Assembly (NCBI GenBank): GCA_018241765.1
Contig: JAFEDD010000014.1
Location: forward strand, 1-53,676
From: Pseudomonadota bacterium
Lineage (GTDB): Bacteria > Pseudomonadota > Gammaproteobacteria > Burkholderiales > Casimicrobiaceae
Length of the DNA stretch: 53,676 nucleotides
Reading direction: 5' to 3'
Shown: positions 43,481 through 52,956 of the stretch, in pieces
How the letters are laid out: each line of letters begins with the position of its first letter
Numbering within the stretch: position 1 is the stretch's first letter
The notes under the pieces: model-generated
Databases searched by the model: none
What the model saw: the letters and a program-made list of their open reading frames with translations, nothing else
What the model was told of the DNA's origin: nothing
Made by a program: the position numbers and the translations under genes

Positions 43481-43515
43481 GCCCCATTTTGCACCACAAT
43501 AGTGCGAAATGGGGC
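43481..43515. promoter_or_regulatory. Extended palindrome containing an NtrC-like site
   Basis: GCCCCATTTTGCAC (43481-43494) and GTGCGAAATGGGGC (43502-43515) are 14-bp arms with one mismatch and a 7-nt gap. The core TGCACCACAATAGTGCG (43490-43506) has the TGCAC-N7-GTGC spacing of NtrC (NRI) binding sites. It lies 224-258 nt upstream of the DUF3501 gene and 64 nt past the end of aceB. A TGGCAC at 43451-43456 (minus strand) could be a -24 element, but its -12 partner is poor. The rest of the 320-nt gap (43258-43578) shows no gene. A simple DNA hairpin is the alternative. Confidence 0.42.
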
Positions 43516-43578
43516 TTCGAACGCCGCATCGCGTGTGCGGCGCAGCATTTTGCGCCGCCGTCCGCGTCGCTCAGCCGC

Positions 43579-45171
43579 TCAGATCTCCTCGTACAGCGGC
43601 AGCGTCAGGAACTCCGCAAACGCGTCCTGCGTGCTCATCTGCGTGAAGATCTCGGCGGCGCGGTCGAATTTGCCCACGAAGCCCCCGGCCTTGATCTTCG
43701 CCAACTCTTCCGGGACCAACGTCCGCACCAGCTCGGCGGTGACCTTGCGGCCGTCGTCGAGCACGCCCTTCGGCGAGCGGATCCACTGCCACACCTGCGA
43801 ACGGCTGATTTCGGCGGTCGCCGCATCCTCCATCAGGTTGTGGATCGGCACGCAGCCGTTGCCACCGAGCCACGCGCCGAGGTAATGGATGCCGACGTTG
43901 ATGTTCATGCGCAGCCCCGCCTCGGTGATCGGCGCCTCCGGCTGGAAGGCAAGCAGTTCGGCGGCACTCACGTTGACCTCGGGCTTTTGCTTGTCCCACT
44001 GGTTCGGGCGTTCGCCGAGCACCGCGACGAATTCCTTCATCGCAGGCTCCACCAACCCCGGATGCGCCACCCAGCCGCCGTCATAGCCGTCGGTCGCATC
44101 GCGACGCTTGTCGTTGATGATGCCCTGCATCGCGACGGCGTTCTTCTCGGGGTCGTTCTTGATCGGGATCAGCGCGCTCATGCCGCCGATCGCCGGCGCC
44201 CCGCGCCGGTGACAAGTCTTCAGCAGCAGCAGCGCATAGGCGCGCATGAACGGCGATGTCATGGTGACCTTCGAGCGGTCGGCCAGGCAGAAGTCGCGGT
44301 CGAGCTTGAACTTCTTGATGCACGAGAAGATGTAATCCCAGCGTCCGGCGTTGAGCCCTGCGCTGTGTTCGCGCAGTTCGAAGAGGATCTCGTCCATCTC
44401 GAACGCGGCGAGGATCGTCTCGATCAGCACCGTCGCCTTGATCGTGCCCTGCGGCAAGCCGAGCTCGTTCTGCGTCATCACGAACACATCGTTCCACAGC
44501 CGCGCCTCGAGATGCGACTCGAGCTTGGGCAGATAGAAAAACGGGCCGGCGCCGCGCGCGATCAACTCCTTCGCGTTGTGGAACATGAACAAGGCGAAGT
44601 CGAAGATGCCGCCGTGCACGCGCTGACCATCGATCCGCACATGCTTCTCGTCGAGATGCCAACCGCGCGGACGCACCTGCAACGTCGCAATCTGCTCATT
44701 CAGCGTGTAGCGCTTGCCGCCCTGCTCGAGCGTCAATTCGCGACGAATCGCGCGCTTCAAGTTGATCTGCCCCTGAATCTGGTTGTCCCACGATGGCGAG
44801 TTCGAATCCTCGAAGTCGGTCATGTAGCTGTCGGCGCCGGAATTGAACGCGTTGATGACCATCTTCGCCTCGACCGGGCCGGTGATCTCCACGCGGCGGC
44901 GTTCGAGCGCCTTCGGCAGCGCGGCAATCTTCCAGTCCCCTTCCCGCACCGCGCGGGTCTCGGGCAGGAAGTCGGGGCGCTCGCCGGCGTCGAGCCGACG
45001 CGCCCGTTCGGCGCGGGCGGCGAGCAGCTGCTGGCGGCGGGGTTCGAATGCCCGGTGCAGCTTGGCGACCAGCGCCATCGCCTCGGGCGTCAGGATGGCG
45101 GCGAAATCCGGCGTGATCGGCGCCTCGACGACGATACCGGAGGCATAAGCGGGGGTGTTGTTGCTCATCAT
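43579..45171 (-). CDS. aceB: Malate synthase A
   Basis: Malate synthase condenses glyoxylate with acetyl-CoA to malate in the glyoxylate shunt. The 530-residue length fits the A isoform. Motifs are DFEDSNSPSW, LQVRPRGWHLDEKHV with the catalytic Arg, YLPKLESHLEARLWNDVF, and KCLADRSKVT-type CLADRSKVTMTSPFMRAY; the C-terminal plug has NINVGIHYLGAWLGGNGCVPI and the catalytic-Asp-bearing NLMEDAATAEISRSQVWQW. Since the phosphonate route ends in acetate, a glyoxylate shunt would let the cell grow on it. No isocitrate lyase is in the window. Two adjacent ATGs (45171, 45168) are possible starts. Confidence 0.95.
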   Translation of the reverse strand: MMSNNTPAYASGIVVEAPITPDFAAILTPEAMALVAKLHRAFEPRRQQLLAARAERARRLDAGERPDFLPETRAVREGDWKIAALPKALERRRVEITGPVEAKMVINAFNSGADSYMTDFEDSNSPSWDNQIQGQINLKRAIRRELTLEQGGKRYTLNEQIATLQVRPRGWHLDEKHVRIDGQRVHGGIFDFALFMFHNAKELIARGAGPFFYLPKLESHLEARLWNDVFVMTQNELGLPQGTIKATVLIETILAAFEMDEILFELREHSAGLNAGRWDYIFSCIKKFKLDRDFCLADRSKVTMTSPFMRAYALLLLKTCHRRGAPAIGGMSALIPIKNDPEKNAVAMQGIINDKRRDATDGYDGGWVAHPGLVEPAMKEFVAVLGERPNQWDKQKPEVNVSAAELLAFQPEAPITEAGLRMNINVGIHYLGAWLGGNGCVPIHNLMEDAATAEISRSQVWQWIRSPKGVLDDGRKVTAELVRTLVPEELAKIKAGGFVGKFDRAAEIFTQMSTQDAFAEFLTLPLYEEI

Positions 45172-45585
45172 TCAACTCATGAACTGCGCACGGCGGCCGC
45201 AACCGGCTGCCAGCGCCAAAAAGGTGGCAGGATGGGGCGAAAGGGTGTGCCGTCAGGGTCACCGCGGATCGCGCGGAGACACAACGCGACGGGCAAGCGA
45301 AGCGATGGCTGATTGTACTGTGCGATGCTGCGGTGCAGCGACGCCGATTGCCGATTGGAGCGCAGGCTCAGCCATCTCCAGCGCCCGCCAAACGGCGACC
45401 ACACACCCGCCGCCGCCTCCCTTCCGGCCGATGAAACCTTGACGAATTTTCGACGCGCACACGGTAGACTTGGTTCGCGCAGGGGGAGCGCACGACGAGA
45501 CGAGCACCGTCGCGCGCTGCCCCGTGCAACGAACCCTGCACATCCCAGCGAATCCGAACTCCACGCGCCCGTGTCCACCTCGCCC
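45172..45585. other. Divergent intergenic region, aceB / PAS-GGDEF-EAL gene
   Basis: About 414 nt without a convincing gene. It should hold the aceB promoter on the minus strand and that of the cyclic-di-GMP gene on the plus strand. A TTGACG near 45440 followed by TAGACT has a 20-nt spacer, too long to trust. The downstream gene's frame is open back to 45313, but the residues are low-complexity and unlike a PAS domain. Confidence 0.4.
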
Positions 45586-47631
45586 ATGCTTCCGCTCGAG
45601 GACTTGCTTCGCCTCATGGACGAAGTGCCCGTCATGTTGGCATGCTATGACGCCGTCACCCAGCGCTGCCTGTACGCCAACCGCGCCTACGCCGCACTCG
45701 GCGGATTCACCCCGACCGAGGCAATCGGCCGCACCGCCGACGAAATCGTCGGCGTCGAAGTCAACGCCAGAATCCGTCCTGACCTCGAACGCGCGCTCGT
45801 CGAAGGTCGACCGCTCACGTATGCGCGCAGCGCCAGCGTGAATGGTGCGGAACGGTGGATCGAAGTCACGCTGGTGCCGTCAGGCGTTCCCGCATCCCTC
45901 ATGTTCATCGTTGCCACCGACATGACGGCCCATCGCGCTGCCGAGATGGCAAGCCGGCAAAACGCCGATCGTCTCGCCAAGTTCATGGCCGCGAGCGTCG
46001 AGGGCATCGCCTTTCACAAGGACGGCGTGGTGACCGACATCAATCCGCCGTTGCTGCGCCTGCTCGGCTACGAGAGTCCTCACGAGATGATCGGTCGGCT
46101 GACGACCGACTTCGTGGAGCCGACTGAACTTGCCCACGTGCGCCGTGTGCTGGCAGCCGCACCGGAGACGAGCTACGAGAGCCTCGCCGTGCAACGCGAT
46201 GGCACGGCGATCCCGGTGGAATACACGGTGCGCAACATGGAGTGGGCGGGTCGGCAGCAGCGCATGATCATCGTGCGCGACCTGCGCGAGACACATGCAG
46301 CACGCAGCCGCATCCGATTCCTGGCCGCTCACGACGCGCTGACCAGTCTGCCCAACCGCGCGCGCCTCGATGAGCACCTGAACGAAATGATCGCACTGAG
46401 CGGCGAGCAGCAACAGCCGTTTGCCGTGCTCTTTCTCGATCTCGACCAGCTCAAGCGGGTCAACGATTCCCTCGGCCATGCATCGGGTGACGAAGTGTTG
46501 ATCGCGCTGGCGGGCAAACTGCGTGCGTTCTGCGACGAGTGCAACCAACATGGCACCCACGCTTGGCTCGCACGGCATGGGGGTGACGAATTCGTCATGA
46601 CCTGCCGCACCGGCACCCGCCTCGAGCTGATCGGCCTCATCGAGCGACTACGCCATATCTTCGACACCCCGACCCGCGTCGGCACGCGGCAGTTTCGGGT
46701 CACGGCATCGATCGGCGTCGCGCTGTTTCCCGACGACGGTGACACCCCGACCCAATTGCTGAAGAACGCCGATGCCGCGATGTATCTGGCCAAAAGCGCC
46801 GGGCGCGACACCGTCCGCTTTTTCGATCAAGCCATCGCCCGCGAAGCCGACCGCGCATTGATGATCGAAGAGGCGCTCGGTCCCGCACTCGTCAACGGCG
46901 AGTTCGAATTGCACTATCAGCCCGCCGTTTCCGCTGATGGTATGCGCCTGCTCAGCGTCGAAGCGCTGATCCGCTGGAACCGTGGCGACGGCGGGCTCTG
47001 GATGCCCGACGAGTTCATCCCGATCGCCGAGAGCATGCACCAGTTCGTACCCATCGGCGGGTGGGTCATCGACACCGCGCTCGACCAGGTCGCACACTGG
47101 CGCGCCCTCGGCTGGCTCGAACCGCTCGTCGCGGTCAACCTCTCGAGCAACCAGTTTCGCGCGCCCGACTTCGTCGACTCGCTGCTCGCCGCACTCACGC
47201 GGCGCAACCTCCCCGGCACCTGCCTGCAGCTCGAGGTGACCGAACGCATGCTGATGCACGAGGACGCCGCCCTGCAAGACGCACTCACCCGCCTGCGCAC
47301 GGCGGGCGTCTCGCTCGCCATCGACGATTTCGGCACCGGCTTCTCGTCGCTGTCGCGGCTGCGCACGCTCGCGGTCGACACGTTGAAGATCGACCAGAGC
47401 TTCGTGCGTGAACTGCCGGCATCGGCGAGCTCGAGCGCCATCGTCAACACCATCGTCGATCTCGCGCACGGGTTGTCGATGACGACCATCGCGGAAGGGG
47501 TCGAGACACTCGAGCAACAGCGTTGCCTGCAGGGGCTCGGCTGCCGCGTCATGCAGGGATTTCTATTCGCGAAGCCGATGCCCGCGGCGCAATTCGACCG
47601 CTGGCTTCAGCAACTGCTTGCGCGCGGCTGA
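45586..47631 (+). CDS. PAS-PAS-GGDEF-EAL cyclic-di-GMP turnover protein
   Basis: This ~681-residue cytoplasmic protein has two PAS domains (about 1-115 and 125-245), then a GGDEF domain with intact RHGGDEFVM, and an EAL domain with EALIRW, NLSSNQF, LEVTERMLM, IDDFGTGFSSLSRL and AEGVET. All EAL metal and catalytic residues visible to me are kept, so both synthase and phosphodiesterase activity are possible. No RxxD inhibitory site precedes GGDEF. No membrane segment. The start is uncertain: ATG 45586 or GTG 45571, since the longer N-terminal extension is not domain-like. It ends facing the EamA gene. Confidence 0.9.
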   Translation: MLPLEDLLRLMDEVPVMLACYDAVTQRCLYANRAYAALGGFTPTEAIGRTADEIVGVEVNARIRPDLERALVEGRPLTYARSASVNGAERWIEVTLVPSGVPASLMFIVATDMTAHRAAEMASRQNADRLAKFMAASVEGIAFHKDGVVTDINPPLLRLLGYESPHEMIGRLTTDFVEPTELAHVRRVLAAAPETSYESLAVQRDGTAIPVEYTVRNMEWAGRQQRMIIVRDLRETHAARSRIRFLAAHDALTSLPNRARLDEHLNEMIALSGEQQQPFAVLFLDLDQLKRVNDSLGHASGDEVLIALAGKLRAFCDECNQHGTHAWLARHGGDEFVMTCRTGTRLELIGLIERLRHIFDTPTRVGTRQFRVTASIGVALFPDDGDTPTQLLKNADAAMYLAKSAGRDTVRFFDQAIAREADRALMIEEALGPALVNGEFELHYQPAVSADGMRLLSVEALIRWNRGDGGLWMPDEFIPIAESMHQFVPIGGWVIDTALDQVAHWRALGWLEPLVAVNLSSNQFRAPDFVDSLLAALTRRNLPGTCLQLEVTERMLMHEDAALQDALTRLRTAGVSLAIDDFGTGFSSLSRLRTLAVDTLKIDQSFVRELPASASSSAIVNTIVDLAHGLSMTTIAEGVETLEQQRCLQGLGCRVMQGFLFAKPMPAAQFDRWLQQLLARG

Positions 47632-47641
47632 GAGACTGCGC

Positions 47642-47663
47642 CGCACCCGATGCGTCGGGTGCG
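47642..47663. terminator. Bidirectional hairpin between convergent genes
   Basis: CGCACCCGA and TCGGGTGCG form a perfect 9-bp stem with a TGCG loop, placed exactly in the 40-nt gap between the cyclic-di-GMP gene and the convergent EamA gene. There is no U-tract, so it may act with Rho or protect 3' ends. Confidence 0.5.
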
Positions 47664-47671
47664 ACGCGACC

Positions 47672-48571
47672 TCACTCCGGCGCCGCCACGTCCCCCTCGT
47701 CGGCCGCGCGCCGCGTCAGCTGCCGCGTCTCATACAGCACGAAGAGCCCGCTGCCGAGAATGCACAGCATGCCGAGCAACGTGAAACCGTCGGGGAGGTT
47801 GTCGAAAAACAGCCACCCGTAGAACGTCGCAATCAACAGTTGCACGTACATGAAGGGCGCCAGCGTCGCGGCGTCGGCGTGTTCGTACGCGCGAATCATG
47901 CACCAGTGACCGAGGGAGCCGAACACGCCGAGCATCGGCAGCAACAGCCACTGCGCCCAACCCGACGGCCACTGCGATGTCATCGGCGCCAACGCGCTCA
48001 GCACCAGCGCACCGATGGCATTGGCGTGAAAGAGCAGCGCCAAGGCGTCCTCCTCGCCAGTGAGTTTTCGCGTGAGCACCAGATAGAGCGAATAGAGCGT
48101 CGCCGAGGCCAGCGCAGCCAGCGCTCCGATGCCGGGCTGCGAGAAACCGGGCCGCAGCGCAATGACCACGCCGGCAAAGCCGATGGTCAATGCCCACCAG
48201 TGCGCGCGACGCGGACGCTCACGCAGCAACAAGGACGAGAAAACGACGACGATCGTCGGCCCGATGAACGACACCGTCGCCGCTTCGACCAGCGGCAGAT
48301 GATAGAGCGCCGTCCAGAAGCAAAGCGTGCTCGCCACCAGCGTCACACCACGCAGCGCCTGTACCCGCGGGTTGCGCGTGGCGGCGAACTTCCAGCCACG
48401 GGTTCGCCACAGATAGCCGCCAACGAGCACCGTCGGCACCAGGTAGCGCACCCAAACGGCCGCCGCGATCGGGTAGCTTCGGCTCAGCCATTTGGCCGCC
48501 GCATCCATCGTCGCAAACAGCACAATGCCCGTGAACAGCCACGACAGCGCGCGCCACAACTCAGGACGCAA
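47672..48571 (-). CDS. EamA/DMT family transporter
   Basis: The 299-residue protein has ten transmembrane segments in two EamA repeats: ATMDAAAKWLSR and VEAATVSFIGPTIVVVFSSLLLRERP in the first half, and a second half ending TLLGMLCILGSGLFVLYETRQL. It probably exports a small metabolite. The start is a TTG within the last codons of lolD (11-nt overlap); GGAGGGGGG lies just upstream, which supports this start over the internal ATG at residue 22, which would remove the first helix. Confidence 0.87.
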   Translation of the reverse strand: MRPELWRALSWLFTGIVLFATMDAAAKWLSRSYPIAAAVWVRYLVPTVLVGGYLWRTRGWKFAATRNPRVQALRGVTLVASTLCFWTALYHLPLVEAATVSFIGPTIVVVFSSLLLRERPRRAHWWALTIGFAGVVIALRPGFSQPGIGALAALASATLYSLYLVLTRKLTGEEDALALLFHANAIGALVLSALAPMTSQWPSGWAQWLLLPMLGVFGSLGHWCMIRAYEHADAATLAPFMYVQLLIATFYGWLFFDNLPDGFTLLGMLCILGSGLFVLYETRQLTRRAADEGDVAAPE

Positions 48572-49286
48572 GAGCGCCCCCCTCCGACTCCGCCCGCAGC
48601 ACGCCGTGGACGAGCGTCAGCGTGCGCCCGCAACGCGCCGCCAGATTCCGGTCATGCGTCACCAGCACCAGCGACGCCTTGCGCTCGCGGGTTGCCGTCA
48701 ACAGCAAATCGAAGACGCGCTGGCCATTGTCGGCATCGAGGTTGCCCGTAGGCTCGTCGGCCAACACGCACGAGGGCTCGGTCACCAACGCCCGCGCGAT
48801 GGCAACGCGCTGGCGTTCGCCGCCCGAGAGTTCGGTCGGCAGATGCAGCAGCCGATGCTCGAGTCCGACGGCGACGAGCAGCTCGCGCGCACGCGCTTGC
48901 GCCTCGACCCGCGGCACGCGCCGGATGCGCAGCGCGAGTGCAACGTTCTGCACGGCCGTCAGTTCGGCCAGCAGATGATGGAACTGGTAGACGAAACCGA
49001 GTGCGCGGTTGCGCAGGTCGCCGCACGCGGCCTCGGAGAGCGCGGCGAGCGGTTGCCCCAACAGCGTCACCTCGCCTGAACTCGGCGCATCGAGTCCGCC
49101 AAGCAGATGCAAGAGCGTGCTCTTGCCCGAGCCGGACACCCCGACGATCGCCACCGTCTCGCCGGCATCGACGCGCAATGACACATCGGTCAGCACCTCC
49201 GTGCTCGCCGGGCCGCTGACATAGCGCTTGGCGAGCGCACGCGCCACGAGCACGGGCGACGCCGCGCTGTCGTTCCGGTCACTCAT
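48561..49286 (-). CDS. lolD: Lipoprotein-releasing system ATP-binding protein LolD
   Basis: LolD powers extraction of outer-membrane lipoproteins from the inner membrane. The 241-residue ATPase has Walker A GVSGSGKST, the LolD-type YQFHHLLAELTAVQNV, signature LSGGERQRVAIARAL, Walker B CVLADEPTGNLD and switch VTHD. The FHHLL motif is the usual discriminator from MacB/FtsE relatives. It overlaps the lolC stop/start region by 8 nt (49279-49286), so the two are coupled. Confidence 0.94.
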   Translation of the reverse strand: MSDRNDSAASPVLVARALAKRYVSGPASTEVLTDVSLRVDAGETVAIVGVSGSGKSTLLHLLGGLDAPSSGEVTLLGQPLAALSEAACGDLRNRALGFVYQFHHLLAELTAVQNVALALRIRRVPRVEAQARARELLVAVGLEHRLLHLPTELSGGERQRVAIARALVTEPSCVLADEPTGNLDADNGQRVFDLLLTATRERKASLVLVTHDRNLAARCGRTLTLVHGVLRAESEGGALAS

Positions 49287-50535
49287 AGCGCAGTGCCTCG
49301 GCCGGATTCACGCGGCTCGCGTGCCAGCTGGGGTACAACGTTGCCGCCAGCGACAGCGCGAGGCTCATGGCCGTGATCGTCAGCACGTCGGAAGCCAGCA
49401 CCTTCGAAGGCAGCTCGGTGATCAGATACACCGTCTTGTCGATGAAGGTGACGCCGAACACGCGCTCGATGAAGCCGACGACATGATCGAGATTGAACGC
49501 CACGGCAAGCCCGAACATGAGCCCGAGCAGCGTGCCGACGACGCCGATCACGGCGCCCTGCACGACGAAAATCTGCATCACGCTGCCGGGCCTGGCGCCC
49601 AGGGTGCGCAGGATCGCGATGTCGGCCTCCTTGTCGGTGACCACCATCACCAAGGTGCTGACCAGGTTGAACGCGGCCACCGCGACGATCAGCGTCAGGA
49701 TGACGAACATCACCCGCTTCTCCATCTGCACGGCCTTGAAGAAGCTCTGGTTCTGCGTCGTCCATTCCGAAATGCCAAGCCCCGGCGGCAGCGTACGCAG
49801 CCAGCCGTTGGCGACTTCCGGCGCCCGCATCAGATCATGCAGCCGAACCCGGATGCCGGTGACGGCATCGCCGAGTTGATAGAGTCGCTGCGCATCGGCC
49901 AGATGAATGAGCGCCACGCGTGAATCCGCCTCGATCCAGCCGATCTCGAAGAGACCGGTGACGGTGAAGCTCTTCACCCGCGGCACGCTTCCGGCCGGTG
50001 TCACGGTACCCTGCGGCGTCACCAGCGCAACCTTCTCGCCCACGCGCACACCAAGCCCTCGCGCGAGATCGACGCCGAGGATCACGCCCCATTCCCCCGG
50101 GCGCAACGAATCGAGTGAGCCCACCTTCATGTGCTTCTGCACACTCGCGACCTGAGCTTCGCTCGCGGGGTCGATGCCGCGCACGAGTGATGGCTTGTTG
50201 ACTTCGCCGTTCACCCAGAGCCCCTCGCCCTGCACATACGGCGCGGTCGCGGCGACTTCCGGGTTCTGCCGCAACTGCGCGGCCACCGACTGCCAGTCGG
50301 CGAGCGGCGCATCGAGCCCCTTCACTTCGATGTGCGCCGTCGCGGCCAGCATGCGTTCGCGCAGCTCGCTCTGAAAACCGTTCATCACCGAGATGACGAT
50401 GATCAACGCAGCCACGCCGAGCGCGATGCCGAGCATCGAAACCAGCGAGATGAAGGAAATGAAGCTGTTGCGGCGCTTGGCGCGCACGTAGCGCAGACCG
50501 AGCTCGAGCTCGTAACGGGCAGGCGGGGATATCAC
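49279..50535 (-). CDS. lolC: Lipoprotein-releasing system permease LolC/LolE
   Basis: The 418-residue protein has an N-terminal segment RRNSFISFISLVSMLGIALGVAA (first helix), a ~210-residue periplasmic domain and three C-terminal helices (FNLVSTLVMVV, IGVVGTLLGLMFGLAVAF, ITAMSLALSLAATLYPSW). This is the LolC/E layout, with VISVMNGFQSELRERML as hallmark. It begins with GTG. Only one LolC/E-type subunit is here; in E. coli there are two. A single permease (LolF-type homodimer) is the likely architecture unless a second gene lies elsewhere. Confidence 0.9.
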   Translation of the reverse strand: MISPPARYELELGLRYVRAKRRNSFISFISLVSMLGIALGVAALIIVISVMNGFQSELRERMLAATAHIEVKGLDAPLADWQSVAAQLRQNPEVAATAPYVQGEGLWVNGEVNKPSLVRGIDPASEAQVASVQKHMKVGSLDSLRPGEWGVILGVDLARGLGVRVGEKVALVTPQGTVTPAGSVPRVKSFTVTGLFEIGWIEADSRVALIHLADAQRLYQLGDAVTGIRVRLHDLMRAPEVANGWLRTLPPGLGISEWTTQNQSFFKAVQMEKRVMFVILTLIVAVAAFNLVSTLVMVVTDKEADIAILRTLGARPGSVMQIFVVQGAVIGVVGTLLGLMFGLAVAFNLDHVVGFIERVFGVTFIDKTVYLITELPSKVLASDVLTITAMSLALSLAATLYPSWHASRVNPAEALRYE

Positions 50536-50560
50536 CCGAGCATTCTACGGTGCGCCCGGC

Positions 50561-51883
50561 TCACTCCTGCCAGCGAAAGCGCCACCATGCAAAGAGCGCG
50601 AAAGCGAGCGCAAAGGCGAGCAGCACGGCACTCGGGACCAGCGCAGCCTCGAACCCGAAGCCGCGCCACGTCATCGCGTCGAAGGCGTCGACCGCCCAGC
50701 GCGTCGGTGTCGTCAGCGACAGCGTCTGCAACCACTTCGGAAAGATGAAGGCAGGCACCCAGGCGCCGCCCAGCATCACGAGAATCAAGGTGACCACAAT
50801 GGCGAGCCCGCGCGTGGCGTCGACCGTCTTGCCGACGGCGGCGATGAAGAGGCCGAAGGCAGCGGTCATCACCGAAAAGCACAGCGTGACCAGCAGAAAA
50901 CCCGGGACGCTGCCCCGGATGCGCACGCCGAAGAAGGCAATCGCCGCCGCGAAGATCAACAGCATGAGCACGGCGGCGATGATGGTGCCGCTCATCATGC
51001 GACTGCCAAGCAGCGTCGCCCGCGACAGCGGCGCGGCGCGCAGGCGCTGCCACAACCCCATGCGCCGCGCCAGCAGCAGCGCGACACCGAGATCGATGCC
51101 AAGGAACAAGATGAACTGCACCCCCATGCCGGCAAACGAATGGGCGTAGCCGTTGTATTCGCGGTCATGATCGGCGTTGGCCGATGTCCTTTTCAGCGAG
51201 AACGGTTGCTGGAGCTTCATTCCGGCGCCACCGGGTACGGCCCCGCTTGAATCGACCGCGCGCTGCGCCGCCATCAGCGACGACAGCGAATCGAAGAACG
51301 CGCTCCACGTCGCCTTTTGCGCGGGCGTGCCGGGCGTCTCCGGCGCGGCGAGCGAACGCCGCCAGCCGTCGATCGTCGATTGGCTGATCGCGTTGGGCGA
51401 GAACGCGCTCGCCGTCACTGCCTGCATCACATGCTGCATGAGCAAGCCCTGCACGATGGCCACCTCGGTGGCCTTGCTCGGGTCCTCCAGCAAACCGATC
51501 TCGGGACGTCCGTCGGGCACGAAGAGCGCCTGCGTCGCCGTCACGCCAAAGCGCGGTGGGAAGGTGATTGCCGCGCGCAGCTTGCCCTCGCCCACCAGGC
51601 GGGCGGCCGTGCTCGCGTCGCTCACCTGCACGGCAAGGTTGTCGTCATGCTGCATGGCGTCGATGATGGCGCGGGTCACCGCGCCGCCGTCGAGATCGAC
51701 GATCGCGATCGGAACATGCGGCGCGGCATCCTCGCGCGGACTGAACACATAGCCGAAGAACGCGGCGATCAGAATGGGGGCGAGCACGTGCATGAGCAGC
51801 GTGCGGCGGCTGGAAAAGTACAAGCGCAGTTCCGCGAGCACCAGCGCCCTGAGTGCGACGCTCCGGGAAATCGGGGTATTCAT
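50561..51883 (-). CDS. ABC-2 type exporter permease
   Basis: The 440-residue protein has one N-terminal helix (LLMHVLAPILIAAFFGYVFSP), a ~190-residue extracytoplasmic domain containing VPIAIVDLDGGAVTRAII, and five C-terminal helices (FILFLGIDLGVALLLARRMG; GTIIAAVLMLLIFAAAIAFF; VMTAAFGLFIAAVG; IVVTLILVMLGGAWVPAFIF; a last one). This is the YhgE/YbhR-like ABC-2 layout, often linked to drug or lipid export. Its start overlaps the stop of the ATPase gene upstream (ATGA at 51883-51880). Substrate unknown. Confidence 0.88.
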   Translation of the reverse strand: MNTPISRSVALRALVLAELRLYFSSRRTLLMHVLAPILIAAFFGYVFSPREDAAPHVPIAIVDLDGGAVTRAIIDAMQHDDNLAVQVSDASTAARLVGEGKLRAAITFPPRFGVTATQALFVPDGRPEIGLLEDPSKATEVAIVQGLLMQHVMQAVTASAFSPNAISQSTIDGWRRSLAAPETPGTPAQKATWSAFFDSLSSLMAAQRAVDSSGAVPGGAGMKLQQPFSLKRTSANADHDREYNGYAHSFAGMGVQFILFLGIDLGVALLLARRMGLWQRLRAAPLSRATLLGSRMMSGTIIAAVLMLLIFAAAIAFFGVRIRGSVPGFLLVTLCFSVMTAAFGLFIAAVGKTVDATRGLAIVVTLILVMLGGAWVPAFIFPKWLQTLSLTTPTRWAVDAFDAMTWRGFGFEAALVPSAVLLAFALAFALFAWWRFRWQE

Positions 51884-52821
51884 GCGTGGTCCCGCAGTTG
51901 ACGACCGGTGAGGGCCAGAAAGACATCCTCGAGCGTGCGTCGCTCGCAGCGCATGTCGCGCACCACCACGCCCGCCTCGGCACAGGCGCCAAGCACGCGC
52001 GCACCGTCCGCGGCGAGCGATGCCACCTCGACGCGGAGCTGCCCTGCGCCATGCGCCACGCAGCGCAGGTCGGAAAGCGGCGCGAGTGCGCTGAGCGCGG
52101 CGTCGGCGTCGCCGGCGACCGTCAGTTCGATCCGCTCGCCGCCGTCGGCGCGGCGCAGCAGGGCCGGCAGCGTGTCATCGGCCACCACAACGCCGTGGTC
52201 GATGATGACGATGCGCTCGCAAAGACGCTCGACTTCTTCCATGTAGTGCGTCGTGTAGAGCAGCGCCTTGCCCGCGTCACGCAACGTTTCGAGGTTCTCG
52301 AAAATCGCGTTGCGGCTTTGCGGATCGATGCCGACGGTCGGCTCGTCGAGCACCAGCACGTCCGGGTCGTGCACCAGCGCACAGGCGATGTTCAGCCGGC
52401 GTTTCATGCCGCCGGAAAAGGTCGATGGTCGATCCTTCGCGCGATCACGCAGGCCCACCAGGTCGAGCGCGGCATCGACGCGGCGGCCGAGCGCCGCACC
52501 GTGCATGCCGTAGAGTGCGCCGAAGAGCGTGAGGTTCTGCCGCGCCGGCAACTCCTCGTAGAGCGCGAGGTCCTGCGGGACGAGTCCGATGCGGCGCTTG
52601 AACGCGTCGACGCGGCCCGCGGTCAGCGACACACCATCGTCGAACGCCACGTCGCCACGCTCGGGCGGCAGCAAGCCGCAGAGCATCGCGACGGTGGTCG
52701 ACTTGCCGGCACCGTTCGGCCCCAGCAGGCCGAGCACGCGGCCCGGCGTGAGACGCAACGACACGTCGGAGACGGCCGCGCGGCCGCCGTAGGATTTGCT
52801 GAGATGGGTGGCTGAGAGCAT
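51880..52821 (-). CDS. ABC exporter ATP-binding protein
   Basis: The 313-residue ATPase has Walker A GPNGAGKST, Q-loop LVPQDLALYEEL, signature FSGGMKRRLNIACAL, Walker B VLVLDEPTVGID and switch TTHYMEEVERL. This is the pattern of DrrA/CcmA-like exporters of the ABC-2 family. A C-terminal ~80-residue domain (ERIELTVAGDADAALSAL) follows the ATPase core. It pairs with the permease encoded next with a 4-nt overlap. I use the ATG at 52821 because a start at 52851 would add ten non-family residues. Confidence 0.9.
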   Translation of the reverse strand: MLSATHLSKSYGGRAAVSDVSLRLTPGRVLGLLGPNGAGKSTTVAMLCGLLPPERGDVAFDDGVSLTAGRVDAFKRRIGLVPQDLALYEELPARQNLTLFGALYGMHGAALGRRVDAALDLVGLRDRAKDRPSTFSGGMKRRLNIACALVHDPDVLVLDEPTVGIDPQSRNAIFENLETLRDAGKALLYTTHYMEEVERLCERIVIIDHGVVVADDTLPALLRRADGGERIELTVAGDADAALSALAPLSDLRCVAHGAGQLRVEVASLAADGARVLGACAEAGVVVRDMRCERRTLEDVFLALTGRQLRDHA

Positions 52822-52956
52822 GGCTGCGGTCCGGATTCGCTTGTCCAACAATTCAGAGCATGGCGCGCAGTCTAGGGCGCGGGCAGCGAAACGGACCGCC
52901 GAAGCGACGAGCCGCCTTCGGGCCGCGCCAACGGTCGTTGGCTGTCGCCAGTCGCA

